Shown here in pieces: positions 43,243 through 54,600 of a stretch of 64,000 bases of DNA. The stretch covers positions 3,383,001-3,447,000 of the forward strand of contig CM074758.1 in NCBI GenBank assembly GCA_037355855.1, read 5' to 3'. A program made the position numbers and the translations under genes. The stretch is from Pseudo-nitzschia pungens (lineage: Eukaryota > Bacillariophyta > Bacillariophyceae > Bacillariales > Bacillariaceae). The notes under the pieces were generated by a model. It saw only the letters and a list, made by a program, of their open reading frames with translations. It did not search any database and had not been told where the DNA came from. How positions within the stretch are numbered: position 1 is the stretch's first letter; each line of letters begins with the position of its first letter.

Positions 43243-43533
43243 TTACGCATGCACCCTAGATCCTGCCATCTTAGTGTTGGCGTTGGCTTCTTGCTGGATT
43301 CTGGAGACTCCAAATGCAGCAGGAGCAACAGGAGGCACTCCAGTAGGCACTCCGGCAGGAGGCACTACAGCAGGGGGAACGCCGGCTCCAGCGACGACTC
43401 CAGGTGGAGGAGCGTCGCTTCCAGGAACAGCGCCGCCTCCAAGGACAGCGCCGCCTCCAGCGGGGACTCCAGTTGGGGGAGTGTCGGCGGCAGCAGCAGC
43501 TGCTGCGGCTTGGCTTCTAGTTTGCTTGGCCAT
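43243..43533 (-). pseudogene. Copia Gag N-terminus
   Basis: The ATG at 43533 opens MAKQTRSQAAAAAAAAD followed by a Pro/Gly/Ala/Val-rich stretch (96 codons), then stops. A KxxTRSQ-Ala-rich start is typical of Gag in diatom Copia elements. The rest of Gag is not readable. The opposite strand is also open by composition, but has no support. Confidence 0.6.
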
Positions 43534-44536
43534 GGTTGTCTTGCTCTGATTAACTAACTTGCTTCAGTTTCTAAACCAAATTCTTTTGTGGTGGGGACTG
43601 TCTCCCCCAGGGTTACGATCGGAGGTCACGTGTCGACAGTTTCGTGTCGTCATCCAATAGAAGAGTATCCAAATCGATGGTCCGTGTCGACTGTTCCGTG
43701 TCGACAGTGGGTTGCGTGTTGGCGATTCCGTGCCGACGTCGACCAAAAGAAAAGGATTCTATTTGGTCTATTTGCTCTGGTCCAATCGATTTGATTTTGA
43801 GATATGACTGATCTCAGGGTTCTGCTCTGGTCCAATCGATTTGATTTTGAGATATGACTGATCTCAGGGTTCTGCTCTGGTCCAATCGATTCGATTTTTG
43901 AGATATGACTGATCTCAGGGTCCTGATTCCCACCGGAACAAGGAATCACTGTTGCCAAGTCTGGGTGGTCGGTATTTTTCTGTTTTTGAAGTTCCCTTGG
44001 CTAAAAATTGAAATCGATGACATGGCAGGTTGAGGTTGTCTGCGCCTCATTTTGTCGGATGGTCCTGACGTCATGTCCTTGGTCTGCTGGATATGACTGT
44101 TCTCACTGGGAAGTACGTGGCGTTCTGTCTTCCACGAAAGTTCCTCTTTCCAGTGTGGCTCCATCCGTGGCAAACGTCCCCTTGAATCCTGTAAATAACA
44201 GGGAATCATGGACGCTGCTTTCTCCACGTCCTGCTCCTTCCCCACCGGACCGAGCCTCCATGGTGCCACCATGACGCTCGGCTACTGTACTCTGTATCAG
44301 TAGGCCCCAGAGGTGGATGTGTGGGCTCCGGTCATATGCGCGTCTGTCTGCTGGGGAAAGAGCTCCCCATTAACATCAGGGATCTCACGATGTCAGCTAC
44401 TGGTCCAGTTACAGCTGAGGTTTTACATCCAAGTGTAGGCATGGATACCAGTGGTGATCAGCCAGCTGGGTTTCATCACACGCTCTAGCCGGCGTCCCAG
44501 TTCGTAGAAGTGGGTCGAGCGGTGGGTCTGATAAAC
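43534..44536. other. Upstream flank of Copia debris with a 50-bp triplication
   Basis: Contains the gtgtcgacagt words (43631-43710) and the 50-bp tandem repeat listed separately. The element's 5' LTR may lie here, but no matching second LTR was found near 37-38 kb. Confidence 0.4.
43774..43925. repeat. 50-bp tandem repeat, three copies
   Basis: Units starting gctctggtccaatcgatt at 43774, 43824 and 43874 are almost identical; the third has one extra base. They are followed at once by gattcccaccgg. Confidence 0.92.
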
Positions 44537-44712
44537 TGCGTTGATATTGCTCGTCAGCAATCTTCGTAGAACTTTTGAATCGGTAGATAAATCGTCTCGT
44601 ACTGCGTACTGAAAAATAAGGGAAAGCATTAACAATAATAACACATATATCCCTGGCAAATGGTGAGACTACAGTGGACTGTTCAAGGTCTATTGCATAC
44701 ACTTAGTCAATA
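44537..44712 (-). repeat. Dispersed 240-bp repeat, copy C (truncated)
   Basis: Same sequence and orientation as copy B for about 176 bp from the tgcgttgatattgc edge; it then ends abruptly at acttagtcaata, where unrelated sequence begins. Confidence 0.85.
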
Positions 44713-45821
44713 CGTCTAATAACTGATTTTCGACCATTTTGACCCGTTTCGACCACCCCCCTCCTTTTTTTTAGACGTTTTTAGCTCCAATATTTTTATT
44801 ATTTGGAGCGAAATCGCCTTTCTTAAGCTCGAATTATTATTTTTTGGCTCCAAAAATTAATTTTTTGCTCCAAACTCGAATATTTGGGTCGAAAAATTAA
44901 CAGCCGGGGTCGAAATTCGTTGTTGAACCACCATTAGGGTTAATGGTTGTAACGCTGTAGCGCTGTGTCCCTGTATCCCTGTAGCGCTGTAGCGCTGTAT
45001 CCCCTTTATCGCTGTAGCGCTGTAGTGCAGTGCTAACTCCAAAGATACTATGGTTGTCGCGTACGATTTGTACCAGTTGTACATACCCCGGGTATAGCAT
45101 CCGCACTAATACAGTGTAGCTGAGTGCTACAAGGTTAGGGTTGCTAATGATAGTACGAAATATTAGATATGTTAACCTACCATGCAACCATGCTAAGATA
45201 CTATGCTACCGCAGGGGTCGGGTCACTGGTGTACAATATGTACTATGACCGGACGCCTGACCCAGACAGTTACCCAACGCGCTAACACACCTTCGTTATT
45301 AAATAACGGGAGCTACCCTACTACGCTACTCCGTACGCTACCCGTATAATACAGTACTGGAGCTACAGAGCTCTATTATCTACGAGTTATCAGAACGATA
45401 CGATACAGAGCTGAGCTGCGCTGATCCCCTGTAGCGCTGTAGCGCTGTATAGAGCTACGCTACGCTACTCCGCACACACTACGCTACCCGTAGAATACAG
45501 TACTGGAGCTACAGAGCTCTGTTATTTTACGAGTTAGCGGAGAACTGTCACGATACCGTACAATACAGAGCTGAGCTGCGCTCATCCCCTGTAGCGCTGT
45601 ATCCCCTGTAGCGCTGTATCCCCTGCAGCGCTGTATCCCCTGCAGCGCTGTATCCCCTTCAGCGCTGTAGCGCTGTATCCCCTTCAGCGCTGTAGCGCTG
45701 TATCCCCTTCAGCGCTGTAGCAGCAACGCGTCGATAATACAGGGGGGGGGACTGCAAGCAGCAAGCAGCAGCAACGCGTCGATAATACATGGGTGGGACT
45801 GTTTGGGCCGGGTATCCCGTC
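44713..45821. repeat. agcgctgtatcccc arrays and inverted foldback copy
   Basis: 44945-45025 and 45590-45720 are short arrays of gtagcgctgtatcccct units. 45050-45252 is the inverted counterpart of 36834-37020. 45340-45440 and 45480-45580 repeat the gtactggagctacagagctct / cagagctgagctgcgct block. Two copies of agcagcaacgcgtcgataatac lie near 45720 and 45768. No gene is seen. Confidence 0.75.
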
Positions 45822-46082
45822 GTGGTACATATTATACACCAATGACCCTACCCCGGCGGTAGCATAGTATCTTAGCATGGTATCATAGTAGGTTAGCATC
45901 TTTCAGTATCTCGTAGCCTTAGCAACCCTAACGTACTACTACTACGTATTTGGTAACAGTGTAGCTGAGTGCTACAAGGTTAGGGTTGCTAATGCTACGA
46001 AATACTGGAGATGATAACCTACCATGATACCATTTCTAAGATACTATGGTAAGGTTACCGCCGGGGTCGGGTCATCAGGTGT
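45822..46082. mobile_element. Foldback element, about 260 bp
   Basis: The left arm (45822-45932) and right arm (45979-46082) are imperfect reverse complements: cccggcggtagcatagtatcttagcat against its counterpart at the right. The loop is about 46 bp. It has no coding capacity. Relatives lie at 36834-37020 and 45050-45252, so this is a family with at least three members in the window. Confidence 0.75.
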
Positions 46083-46157
46083 CGCATGATCATAGTACAA
46101 TAAAGCGTGTACAATAAAGCCAGTACATTAAAGTTAAGGGTTGTAGACGCTATGTCA

Positions 46158-46766
46158 TTACGACAATATGTCCCCTTTTTGGGGCCTTCCCGTAAGGTTA
46201 CCGGTATTTTCTCCGGTATTTTCTCCTCGGACACATTGGCATTCCACCCAAATCTTCGACTTAAAATGCTCCATTTGAAACGAATGAATAACGGCTCCAC
46301 GTTCAATAATCAATCTCACCTCCTCAGGCAGGTAATTCTCGATACGGATCTCACGGACGATTTCTCTTCCCATGTAGCACCTGACAATGTAATTTGCATC
46401 CCGGTGATCCATAGGATTAGTAACATCCTTCTTCAACTCAAACGTGAAGGTAATCCTGTACGTCGGTACAAAATATCCTATATCATCCCTTTTGGGGTAT
46501 TTGACCACAACCTCGAACCCATCATCCCTGTACTCTAAATTGCGAATAATCATACCTGTCTCCAGATCCCTGTCAATACCTTCGATCTCGCAATAATTTT
46601 TGTGATCAAAATGAATATCCAAAGTACCGAAAACTCCCTCTCCGAAATGGAAGCTGAATGGGGTGGTGCGGGTGGTTTGTGCGCTGTACCTATGAGGTCT
46701 ATTTATGAATATGACCTTCATCTCATCTTGCCCTGCAGTTCCCGTTGTTGCTTCCTCGTCGCACAT
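46158..46766 (-). CDS. Unrecognised 202-aa protein
   Basis: I do not recognise a domain. The ATG at 46766 opens a 202-codon frame with an acidic start (MCDEEATTG), a mixed alpha/beta-looking body with many charged and aromatic residues, and a C-terminus with duplicated GENTGENTG. There is no signal peptide, membrane segment or intron. It lies about 250 bp left of the possible Helitron boundary at 47017, so it could be a host gene, cargo of the element if the boundary is wrong, or leftover of another element. The composition looks like real coding sequence (no low-complexity repeat). Confidence 0.55.
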   Translation of the reverse strand: MCDEEATTGTAGQDEMKVIFINRPHRYSAQTTRTTPFSFHFGEGVFGTLDIHFDHKNYCEIEGIDRDLETGMIIRNLEYRDDGFEVVVKYPKRDDIGYFVPTYRITFTFELKKDVTNPMDHRDANYIVRCYMGREIVREIRIENYLPEEVRLIIERGAVIHSFQMEHFKSKIWVECQCVRGENTGENTGNLTGRPQKGDILS

Positions 46767-47952
46767 AATGATCAACGTCTCCACCCGTTTTGAATAATGT
46801 GGTCGTCGGGAACACCCTTTTTCAATAATCACGTTTTCCTTCACCGTATTTTTTCAATAATCACGTTTTCCTTCACCGTATGTTCTGTTGTATGTTTACA
46901 AATTTCGTTTTCTACTCATATCCCTGTACAAATTGTACACGAATCTTTGATTGGATATAATTCTACAATTGATTCCACCATTCTACGATCCTACGAACCA
47001 TTGAATTAGCCAATTAGTGGAGTTGTAAAAATTGGAATTGCATAAACATTTTTAGAACGTAGGTCTTAGTTCGGCAGAACTGGGGGTCTGGGGGTGGAGA
47101 AAAGTGAAAAAGTCGTAAAAAAAGGTTTTTTGTGGTAGGCTTCTACGAGAAATTGAACTGTTAAAACCTGGAAAGAAACACTTAATTCTGTGGAAGCCAT
47201 TAAAAATGATTATAAATGAGGTATGGCAATATAAAATTAGAATATAGCATGTCGTAATCGGTAAAGACAGTTATTTCAGTTACATAAAATGAAAAATGAG
47301 ATTGAAAACGAGAGTTTCAAATTATAATTTAGAAATTAGCATGTGAATAATGGTTTGGATAGTTATTTCGATTGTTATTATTATTAAGGCTTTAATAATA
47401 AATTAGCATGTCAGTAATGGTTTGGACAGTTATTTCGATTATTATTATTATCATGGCTTTAATAATGTAGTACGAATTAAGAGTCATTATCATGGCTTTA
47501 ATAATGTAGTACGAATTATTTTTGATTTTAAATTATTTTCGTTAGTCTTATTCCGATTGTTATTATTATCATAGTACGAATTAACAGTCATTATCATGGC
47601 TTTAATAATGTAGTACGAATTATTTTTGATTTCAAATTATTTTCGTTAGTCGATTGTTATTATTATCATGGCTTTAATAATGTAGTACGAATTATTTTTG
47701 ATTTCAAATTGTATAAAATTTTAGCGAAACGTTGTTTTCTTTTTTATTTAATTTTAGCTTTGTTTAATTTAGTCATGGAAAATGTGGCAATAATAATGAT
47801 GATTAAATCATTTTTGATTACAATTTTAGGCAAACAATCGTCAGTTTCTTTTTTTTCGTTGTCGTTAAGGTTACCATACAGTATTATCATTATTTCATTT
47901 CATTCAAAGGAAGAAAGCAACACCGAGGATTGTTTGTGCTGTAAAATCAACG
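46767..47952. other. AT-rich left flank of the Helitron block
   Basis: 46801-46885 holds two direct copies of ttcaataatcacgttttccttcaccgtat. 47017-47029 is the candidate terminal inverted repeat. 47345-47710 is a degenerate tandem repeat, listed separately. The last 240 bp would be the promoter and leader of the 47953 gene. Confidence 0.5.
47345..47710. repeat. AT-rich degenerate tandem repeat
   Basis: The words tcatggctttaataatgtag and tacgaattatttttgattt recur four times with spacers of changing length, together with gattgttattattat. It lies in the 5' spacer of the element ahead of its first plus-strand gene. Confidence 0.8.
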
Positions 47953-49863
47953 ATGACTAAACCAGACGATCCCGGAAAGAAAGATGATATATCAAAAAAA
48001 GAGCAACCACAAGCCAAAAAAGTCCGGCGGAAAAGTGCGCCGCGTTTTCAATACAATATTCCATTCCGATCATTGAACGAAAAAAAAGTGAACGACATGC
48101 TGAATGCGAAGGGAGGATATTTTCATGCATACAAAAAATACAATGATGCGAACTGTGAAAAGTTATATTTTCCGTATGTGATTCCTTCAGATTACATGAA
48201 TTATTTATGTCCTTGCGGCGAAAAGTTGAAAACACCGCAGGCAGGATACAACCATATGAAGACGTGTAAAACTGTTGACGAAGGGCTTCAAAACAAAACA
48301 TTTAATCAATCTATCCCCAAATATCTGGAACAAAAAAAAATCCTTCATCTTGAAATGAACCCGTCGCAACCATCACTACTCTGCATATGTGGTGCACGAC
48401 TTTGTTACAGGAAAATTGAAAATCACATGAAGGACTGTGGTGCCGTTAAAGAAATGCGAAAAAAGTTTGAAGAAAAAAAAAAATTGACCAGTTTCAGAAA
48501 TAATGCTGAGATTGAGAACGCAGTGTTGGAAGAAGGATATACAAACATTCCACATATGTTTTTCAAGAATTGCTTCGACTCAAGTTTTGTTGGAACAAAA
48601 GACAGTGCGTTCCTGAAACATGTCGTGAATGTCAACAATTTACGGGACGAAGAATGTGTCTTTTTTTTGCCACGAAATGAACATGCAATGTTCGAAAACC
48701 CATCATCGATTGTGGAAAGGTTGCAATCAGAAATTGTTTGCAACTGGGATAAATTGAAAGAAATGGTGGAAAAGAAAGGAATGAAAAACCAAAAAATATC
48801 AGCTACAACAATTCAAAGCTATCGATACGAGATCATGTTAGATTTTGATGCAAAAAACATGAGTTCAAGTGATGTGTGGAACCAATTTATCAGAAAGACA
48901 GAATTTGATCCCGAAGATATGACAAAATTGTTAAGTTTTGTGGAGGAAGTAACAAAACTATATTGTTTGCCAAATGATGATGTTGACAATTGGGTTGTTG
49001 CGACACCAAGTCTTATCATCACTGAAAAATCATGTCCTCAGACAGTTCATCTTGATATTTTAGGTGATGAACAGAAGCAATTTGGTATGATTCTATCGCC
49101 TGGCCAAGTATCAACACAAGCATTTTTGCCAATTAAAAATATGGGGGAAATTCAATATGCAGACGTGATCGATTTACTACAATGGGGAATTACGTCACAT
49201 CCTGAATTGCGTTGGCTTTCTCCTCCAGAACATTTTTTTACACAATTGAAAGGTAAAACAGATGCAATAAAAAATTGGGATCCATCATACAGTGACCTTT
49301 TCAGGATTGTGCATAAGGTTTGTTACAAAAATAAAGTGAATCTGAAAACTGGGTATTGTGACGAGGATGGACCTTTTGATTACAGAGCAGTAAGGTTGTT
49401 AAATGCACCAACATTTTCATTCGTGAAACTAAATGGAGGTGTGATGCATGCAGGTTCAGGAACAACAGATGAAAGTTTGAGGATTTTGTTATTTTGGACA
49501 GCTCACAAAAAGACTGGAAAGAAATATGATACAGATAGACAAGAAACCGCCCTCACAAGAATTGTGGATATTGCAAAAGATTTGTGGCCAGTGCTCGATC
49601 CATCCGAAAAAGAAAACATGATTTGGGTGATCTATTTCATATTTTATGTTTCTGAAAAAGCATATCAAGAGACAGCAAGTCCGACGTTTCGAAATTATTT
49701 TGGTGTTGAACAGTTAATTGACTCTTTTTTGAGAGTTAGTTCTCTCCCATCGCAATCAAAATTGGTATTTTTCAAGTATCTATCATCAATTAAGGATCTT
49801 TTTGAAGAAGAAGAGACACGACCAAGACGTTCCACTTCACTTCCCGTTCGGAATAAAAGTTAA
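47953..49863 (+). CDS. Zinc-finger 2OG-Fe(II) oxygenase-like protein, 636 aa
   Basis: I do not know a named family for this protein. It starts at ATG 47953 with a basic Lys/Arg-rich segment (1-30). Two similar CxC-H-C motifs follow: Cys86, Cys88, His101, Cys105 and Cys144, Cys146, His158, Cys162, each with His-x3-Cys. They look like DNA-binding zinc fingers. The C-terminal half carries the full signature of iron/2-oxoglutarate dioxygenases: His366-x-Asp368 (TVHLDIL), distal His499 (GGVMHAG) and Arg510 eleven residues later (LRILLFW), the usual spacing for the 2OG-binding Arg. Members hydroxylate or demethylate proteins, nucleic acids or metabolites. Its setting, one gene ahead of a Helitron Rep-helicase with the same strand and base composition, suggests a role in the element's life, for example acting on modified DNA or chromatin. 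That role is inference. Confidence 0.65.
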   Translation: MTKPDDPGKKDDISKKEQPQAKKVRRKSAPRFQYNIPFRSLNEKKVNDMLNAKGGYFHAYKKYNDANCEKLYFPYVIPSDYMNYLCPCGEKLKTPQAGYNHMKTCKTVDEGLQNKTFNQSIPKYLEQKKILHLEMNPSQPSLLCICGARLCYRKIENHMKDCGAVKEMRKKFEEKKKLTSFRNNAEIENAVLEEGYTNIPHMFFKNCFDSSFVGTKDSAFLKHVVNVNNLRDEECVFFLPRNEHAMFENPSSIVERLQSEIVCNWDKLKEMVEKKGMKNQKISATTIQSYRYEIMLDFDAKNMSSSDVWNQFIRKTEFDPEDMTKLLSFVEEVTKLYCLPNDDVDNWVVATPSLIITEKSCPQTVHLDILGDEQKQFGMILSPGQVSTQAFLPIKNMGEIQYADVIDLLQWGITSHPELRWLSPPEHFFTQLKGKTDAIKNWDPSYSDLFRIVHKVCYKNKVNLKTGYCDEDGPFDYRAVRLLNAPTFSFVKLNGGVMHAGSGTTDESLRILLFWTAHKKTGKKYDTDRQETALTRIVDIAKDLWPVLDPSEKENMIWVIYFIFYVSEKAYQETASPTFRNYFGVEQLIDSFLRVSSLPSQSKLVFFKYLSSIKDLFEEEETRPRRSTSLPVRNKS

Positions 49864-50376
49864 GGTTAAATGCAAAATAAAAGTTAACGTTTAGAAGAAG
49901 ATTTTCATTCATTATTGACGTGTAATTCCATCAATCAGATACCATCAATCAGAATACCGTAGTATTTGAAGGAGAAGAAATCTTTCATTTCATTAAGTAA
50001 TAACTGAGTACGTGGTGTAAAAATGGAGAAGAGAACTTTCATTTTATTAAGTAATACTTGACTACGTGGTCCAAAAAAGTTGACGTGCAACCTAGAATTG
50101 GAACATGTCACATTCCAACAGAACCACATTCTGTGAATTTTATTCGTGTTATTCTAATACTGTTGTTCTAATACCAGTAATCGAAAACAAACCACTTACG
50201 GAATCGATTTTAATTTGTAAAATTGTCGTGCTAATACCCGTAATCAAAATCAAATCACATACAAAATCGATTTCAATTTGTAGAATAGTCATACCGCACA
50301 ACACATTCTCACAAACATATTTCAAATCTTAAAAATACAAATTCAATCGTTTTCATCCCTCAATCAACGAAAAAAA
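49864..50376. other. Spacer between element genes
   Basis: A/T-rich. Two direct copies of ttctaatac-gtaatc-aaa-caaa (50150-50260) and two copies of cattaagtaat-ctgagtacgtgg (49990-50070). No gene. Confidence 0.5.
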
Positions 50377-51126
50377 ATGGCAAAAACTACTGAAAATGCA
50401 TCAACCAAAGCGAAAACAGGATCTCCAAGACGAGCTAAAGTGAAGAGAGCGCCTATTCCAAGATCCAAGAACAAAACCACCAAGAATGTTATTCATGTTT
50501 TCCAAGCTGGAACTGATGGAAGGTTTCTTGTTGGTCTCATGTTGCAAGTCAATGGTTATGGTGGATATGTGAAACCAATTCTTGATGCCATCGAAGAGGG
50601 GGATCTCAACAAATATCCCAAATTAGGAGAAGATTATTTCGATATCAAGTGCAAAGCGCCGCTCTTGTTGCGCAAAAGTCATGAAGAGGATGTCAAAATT
50701 CCGAACAATCCCAACAACAAGTATGGACGTGTAGGGATTGTGGCCTATCCCGGTTCCAAATATGAAGATATCGATATGACTGTGAAAAAGGAGTTTCGCG
50801 ATTTGTTGGTCAAAATCTTCTGTGATGACCAAGGAAAAAGCCCAGACGAGGCTTTTGTCCCGTTCCAACCAAACCATTGTCGTTATCCACCAAATGTAAT
50901 GCCCTTGTCTTCTCTCGACACCATTTTCATGGATGAGTCGGTTGATCATATTCTTTTTAACTATCACGTTCCCGAAGAGATTCCTCCCGGCAAAAACATT
51001 TATGAAGAACTCATTAAAAAAGAGGGTTTGAAAGACATTTACACTCGAAAGAAGAATGGTAAGTTTAGTTTCTATGCCAGGGAAAACCTTGGGTATCCAG
51101 ATGACGTCAAAATCTACGAAGCTTGA
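50377..51126 (+). CDS. Unrecognised basic protein of the Helitron block, 249 aa
   Basis: The ATG at 50377 follows an A-rich leader. Residues 1-37 are rich in Lys, Arg, Ser and Thr (AKVKRAPIPRSKNK), like a nuclear or DNA-binding tail. The rest is a compact-looking domain with many Asp, Pro and aromatic residues (AYPGSKYEDIDM, QPNHCRYPPN) and only two Cys, so it is not a zinc finger. No membrane segment. No domain is recognised. It sits between the oxygenase-like gene and the Rep-helicase on the same strand. An RPA-like ssDNA-binding protein is often encoded by Helitrons, but I see no OB-fold signature, so that is only a possibility. Confidence 0.6.
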   Translation: MAKTTENASTKAKTGSPRRAKVKRAPIPRSKNKTTKNVIHVFQAGTDGRFLVGLMLQVNGYGGYVKPILDAIEEGDLNKYPKLGEDYFDIKCKAPLLLRKSHEEDVKIPNNPNNKYGRVGIVAYPGSKYEDIDMTVKKEFRDLLVKIFCDDQGKSPDEAFVPFQPNHCRYPPNVMPLSSLDTIFMDESVDHILFNYHVPEEIPPGKNIYEELIKKEGLKDIYTRKKNGKFSFYARENLGYPDDVKIYEA

Positions 51127-51617
51127 ATGTGTTAAAAATTGATGTATGGTACAGATATTTAGTGTTAAAACGTGAATGGAACGATGTGAACAGAGTTTTA
51201 AGTGAAAACAGTTTTTAATCATAAAAAAAAAAATTATATGTTATTCAAGATATTAACATACCGGTATGTGTTCTTGTGTGTGTGTTCCTGTGTCATTTAA
51301 AAATGAAATCAAAACTAATTTCAATCGTCATACATAAGCCGAAATTCGAGTTGTTAGACATATGATTATACATGTGCCGTGTTAGACATATGATTATACA
51401 TGTGCCTTCCAAGATCGCATCCAAAAAAAGGAATCAAAACGAATTTGAATGGTTACAGATATGCCCTATACGAATCAAAACAAATTTCAAATGTTATACA
51501 TATGCTCTTTAAATTACTGGTTGCCCGAACTAATTTCAAAAAATAGCCTTCTACCTAAAAGTGAATACTAATTTTTTTTTTTTTTTGTTGGTATATTAAT
51601 CAATTCAAAGCATAACA
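51127..51617. promoter_or_regulatory. Spacer with the dispersed aatcaaaa motif family
   Basis: Three copies of a motif of about 40 bp (gaaatcaaaa-aatttcaat-atacataagcc and variants) lie near 51305, 51432 and 51473. A 26-bp direct duplication (gttagacatatgattatacat...) lies at 51352-51405. The motif recurs downstream of the helicase gene. It may be a shared cis element of the Helitron; that role is inferred. Confidence 0.5.
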
Positions 51618-54600
51618 ATGAAATACCCATACACTATTGTGACCGAAGATAATATCAAAAATTCCTACAACAAGGCAATGAATGCACGGAACAATTTGAT
51701 CCATTTCAGCGATGGAACATATAGATCAAAAGTTTGTTGCCTTTGTCACAGATTTATCAGAAATGATGATGAAAAAAAATTGGACATTGAATTATTGGTG
51801 CATCCGAATGTCAGACCCTTTTTTGATAAAACATTGATTAAATGGGAGAAAATGCCATTTCAATTTGCATCACCTTCAGTTCGGGAAAAAGTTTTGCGAC
51901 AATATGTTCAAAAATGTATTCCAAACAAAAGAAAAATAAATGGAATAAACGAAAACCTCGACAAGTTCATCTTGTCCCCAAACACCTATTCAATCACACC
52001 AAAAACTAAGAAACACAAAATTTCCCAATTTGGATGTTGTACAAATTGTTGGAAAGGTATAAAGAAGATGACAAAAAATGATGATGAAGATACAGTGCCA
52101 CCAGATAACTGTATTGCAAATGGAAAAATCTTTGGTTTTGCACCAAAAGAATTGACACAACTGACACCAACTGAATTAGCAATTATAGCTGGTGCAAGAA
52201 TTGATCAACACTTGTTTTGCTTTCATGCAGGACAACATCAAATGATTAAAGGATATCATGTAATGAGAAAAAATGATCAACACTATACAAATGGTGTTTT
52301 GAATTTCATGGATGAAGTTGGAAAAGGAGAAATACAAATCATTTTGACTGGACCTTTCACAAACCTCCAGAAAATAAAAGTTAGACAACTTATGACAGTT
52401 AACTTATCAAGAACGAAAACAGCCTTGATTTGGATGAAAGAAAACACAACATATATGAAAGATGTTGACATCAACGAATCCAATATTATTCAACCCGTTT
52501 TCTTCGACAAAACAAGCGCAGTGGATTCATCCAATTCAAACATTGAACAACAATTTGAGATGCATGTTGTTTTCCCCAATGATTCAAATTTAACAAGAAA
52601 CAATGGAGGATTTGATACTGATAAAGATCTCAAAGACCATTGCCTCGCAAATCTTCTCAATCATCAATCAAAAATGGTTTGCAGGTCTTCCAGAAATATT
52701 TTGAAAGACTACGATGGGGAAAATTTCATTAGAGCATTTCCATTACAATTTCCATATGGAGTTGGACATCAAGACATAAAAGGCAAAAACAAATTGACTC
52801 CCTCCTTCTTCAAATATGTGTCAGAGTTATCAACAAAATCTTTTCACATACCTTCTTTTGTTTCAGTTGTCTGCAGCATCCAAATAAGAACAAAAATGTT
52901 ACAAAGTTCTTTTTTGAGAACAACACCAGGTCAAAGATGCAATTTTGCTGAACTAAATCCAAAAGAGTTAAAACAAGCTTCAAAGAAAGTGTTGGAAAGT
53001 AATGGTAAACCAAACACAAATGAAGAGGTTTTTCTATCCAAAATCAAAAGTATTACTAAATCTATTGGTAACACGAAAGGATCATCCGAGGCTGCAAGAG
53101 CAAAAATGTTTCAAATGATGGCAGTCTATGGATTACCATGCATATTGTTCACAATAACACCTGATGATACTATCAATTTCAGAATTGAGCTTTTGGAGAA
53201 AAAAAAAATACATCACGATGCACTACCAAATACCTCTGAAATGAGTGACAGTTATCTCTTCAACTTTGTCCATGATTGTCTTGAAAGAAGAACAAAATAT
53301 CCTGGACTTTGTGCATTGGAATTTGAAAATGTGGTTGACATAACCATAAGATATTTGTTGGGTTGGATTTTAACCGGGAAGAAAAAAGGAAATGATCCAA
53401 AATTAGGCATTTTTGGAGATCTTGATGCATATTCAATTGCTATTGAAGAACAAGGACGAGGAACATTACATGCTCATTTTGTGCTTTGGGTGAGCAAATG
53501 GAATACAATTATAGAAGATTTGTATGATCCTGAATTGAGAAACGAAGTAATTAAAACAATGAAGGACCATGCAGATAGAATTATGACTACCAAACTTTTC
53601 CCCAACGCTCATAACATTGAATGTACCACACCAACATGCACAGAATACATTCTTCAATCTGGTGACAAATGCAATAACCAAGATCTACGAAATTTGAGGC
53701 AACGAAATGGTAAAACATCATTAGGTGAAAAGTGTATTTTAAAATGCAGATCATGCCAGAAATTGTACACTTCCGAAGATATTGCACGGGCAAGTATACC
53801 ATCATTGAGAATCTTACCAGAATCAAACTATCATTCAGACTTTTTCATGTATCACAAATTGTTCCATGGAATAACCAAAAAGTCAAAATGTGCAGTTACA
53901 CTGGAAAAAGAATTGTATGACAATTTGATTGCAGAAAAGAAAAAAGCAAGGATCCCTGCTTTTAATGGCTCTGTATATCAAAAGACTTTACATGCAGTTT
54001 CAATTCTTCGAAATATGCACAAATCAACACATGTCCCTTCTTGTCATAAGAAAGACAAAGATGGAGATTGCAGATTCAAACTCCCAATGAGACAATGTGA
54101 TGAAACTACAATTTTTTTCAATGACAAAATCACAACATGGTATGATTGGCGAGGCAATTGCAATGAAAAGAATTTGTTTCAATGGGAGTTTCAACGTGCC
54201 CATCAGGATTGTTTTGCCAACCTAAACAATTCAGTTGTGAGTGCAACTTTTCAATGCAATAATAATGTTGTTTGGGGTCTTGACGGTTCAGGGATTTATT
54301 ATGTAACATGTTATGCATCCAAAAGCACACAAAAAGACGACAATGAAAAAATAAATTCAGTTGCTGAAAAAGTTTTGAACCAAATTGCAAAAAAAGAACA
54401 GGAAATCAAAGACCAACAAGATACCAATATAGATCAACAGGGCATCAATGACCAACAAAATACCAATAGTGATACTCAAGATCGCGAGGAAAATGATGAT
54501 CAAAATGATGATCAAAATGATGATTTGATGAAGGAAAAAAAAGGAATGCGTACTGTTCTTAGTACTTTATTCCGGGTTACTCAAGACAATGTTATGTCTG

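Noticed and set aside
43202..43549. Plus-strand frame with hydrophobic ends and a Gly/Thr/Pro middle
   Set aside because: The opposite strand is a recognisable Copia Gag start; the plus frame is open through composition only.
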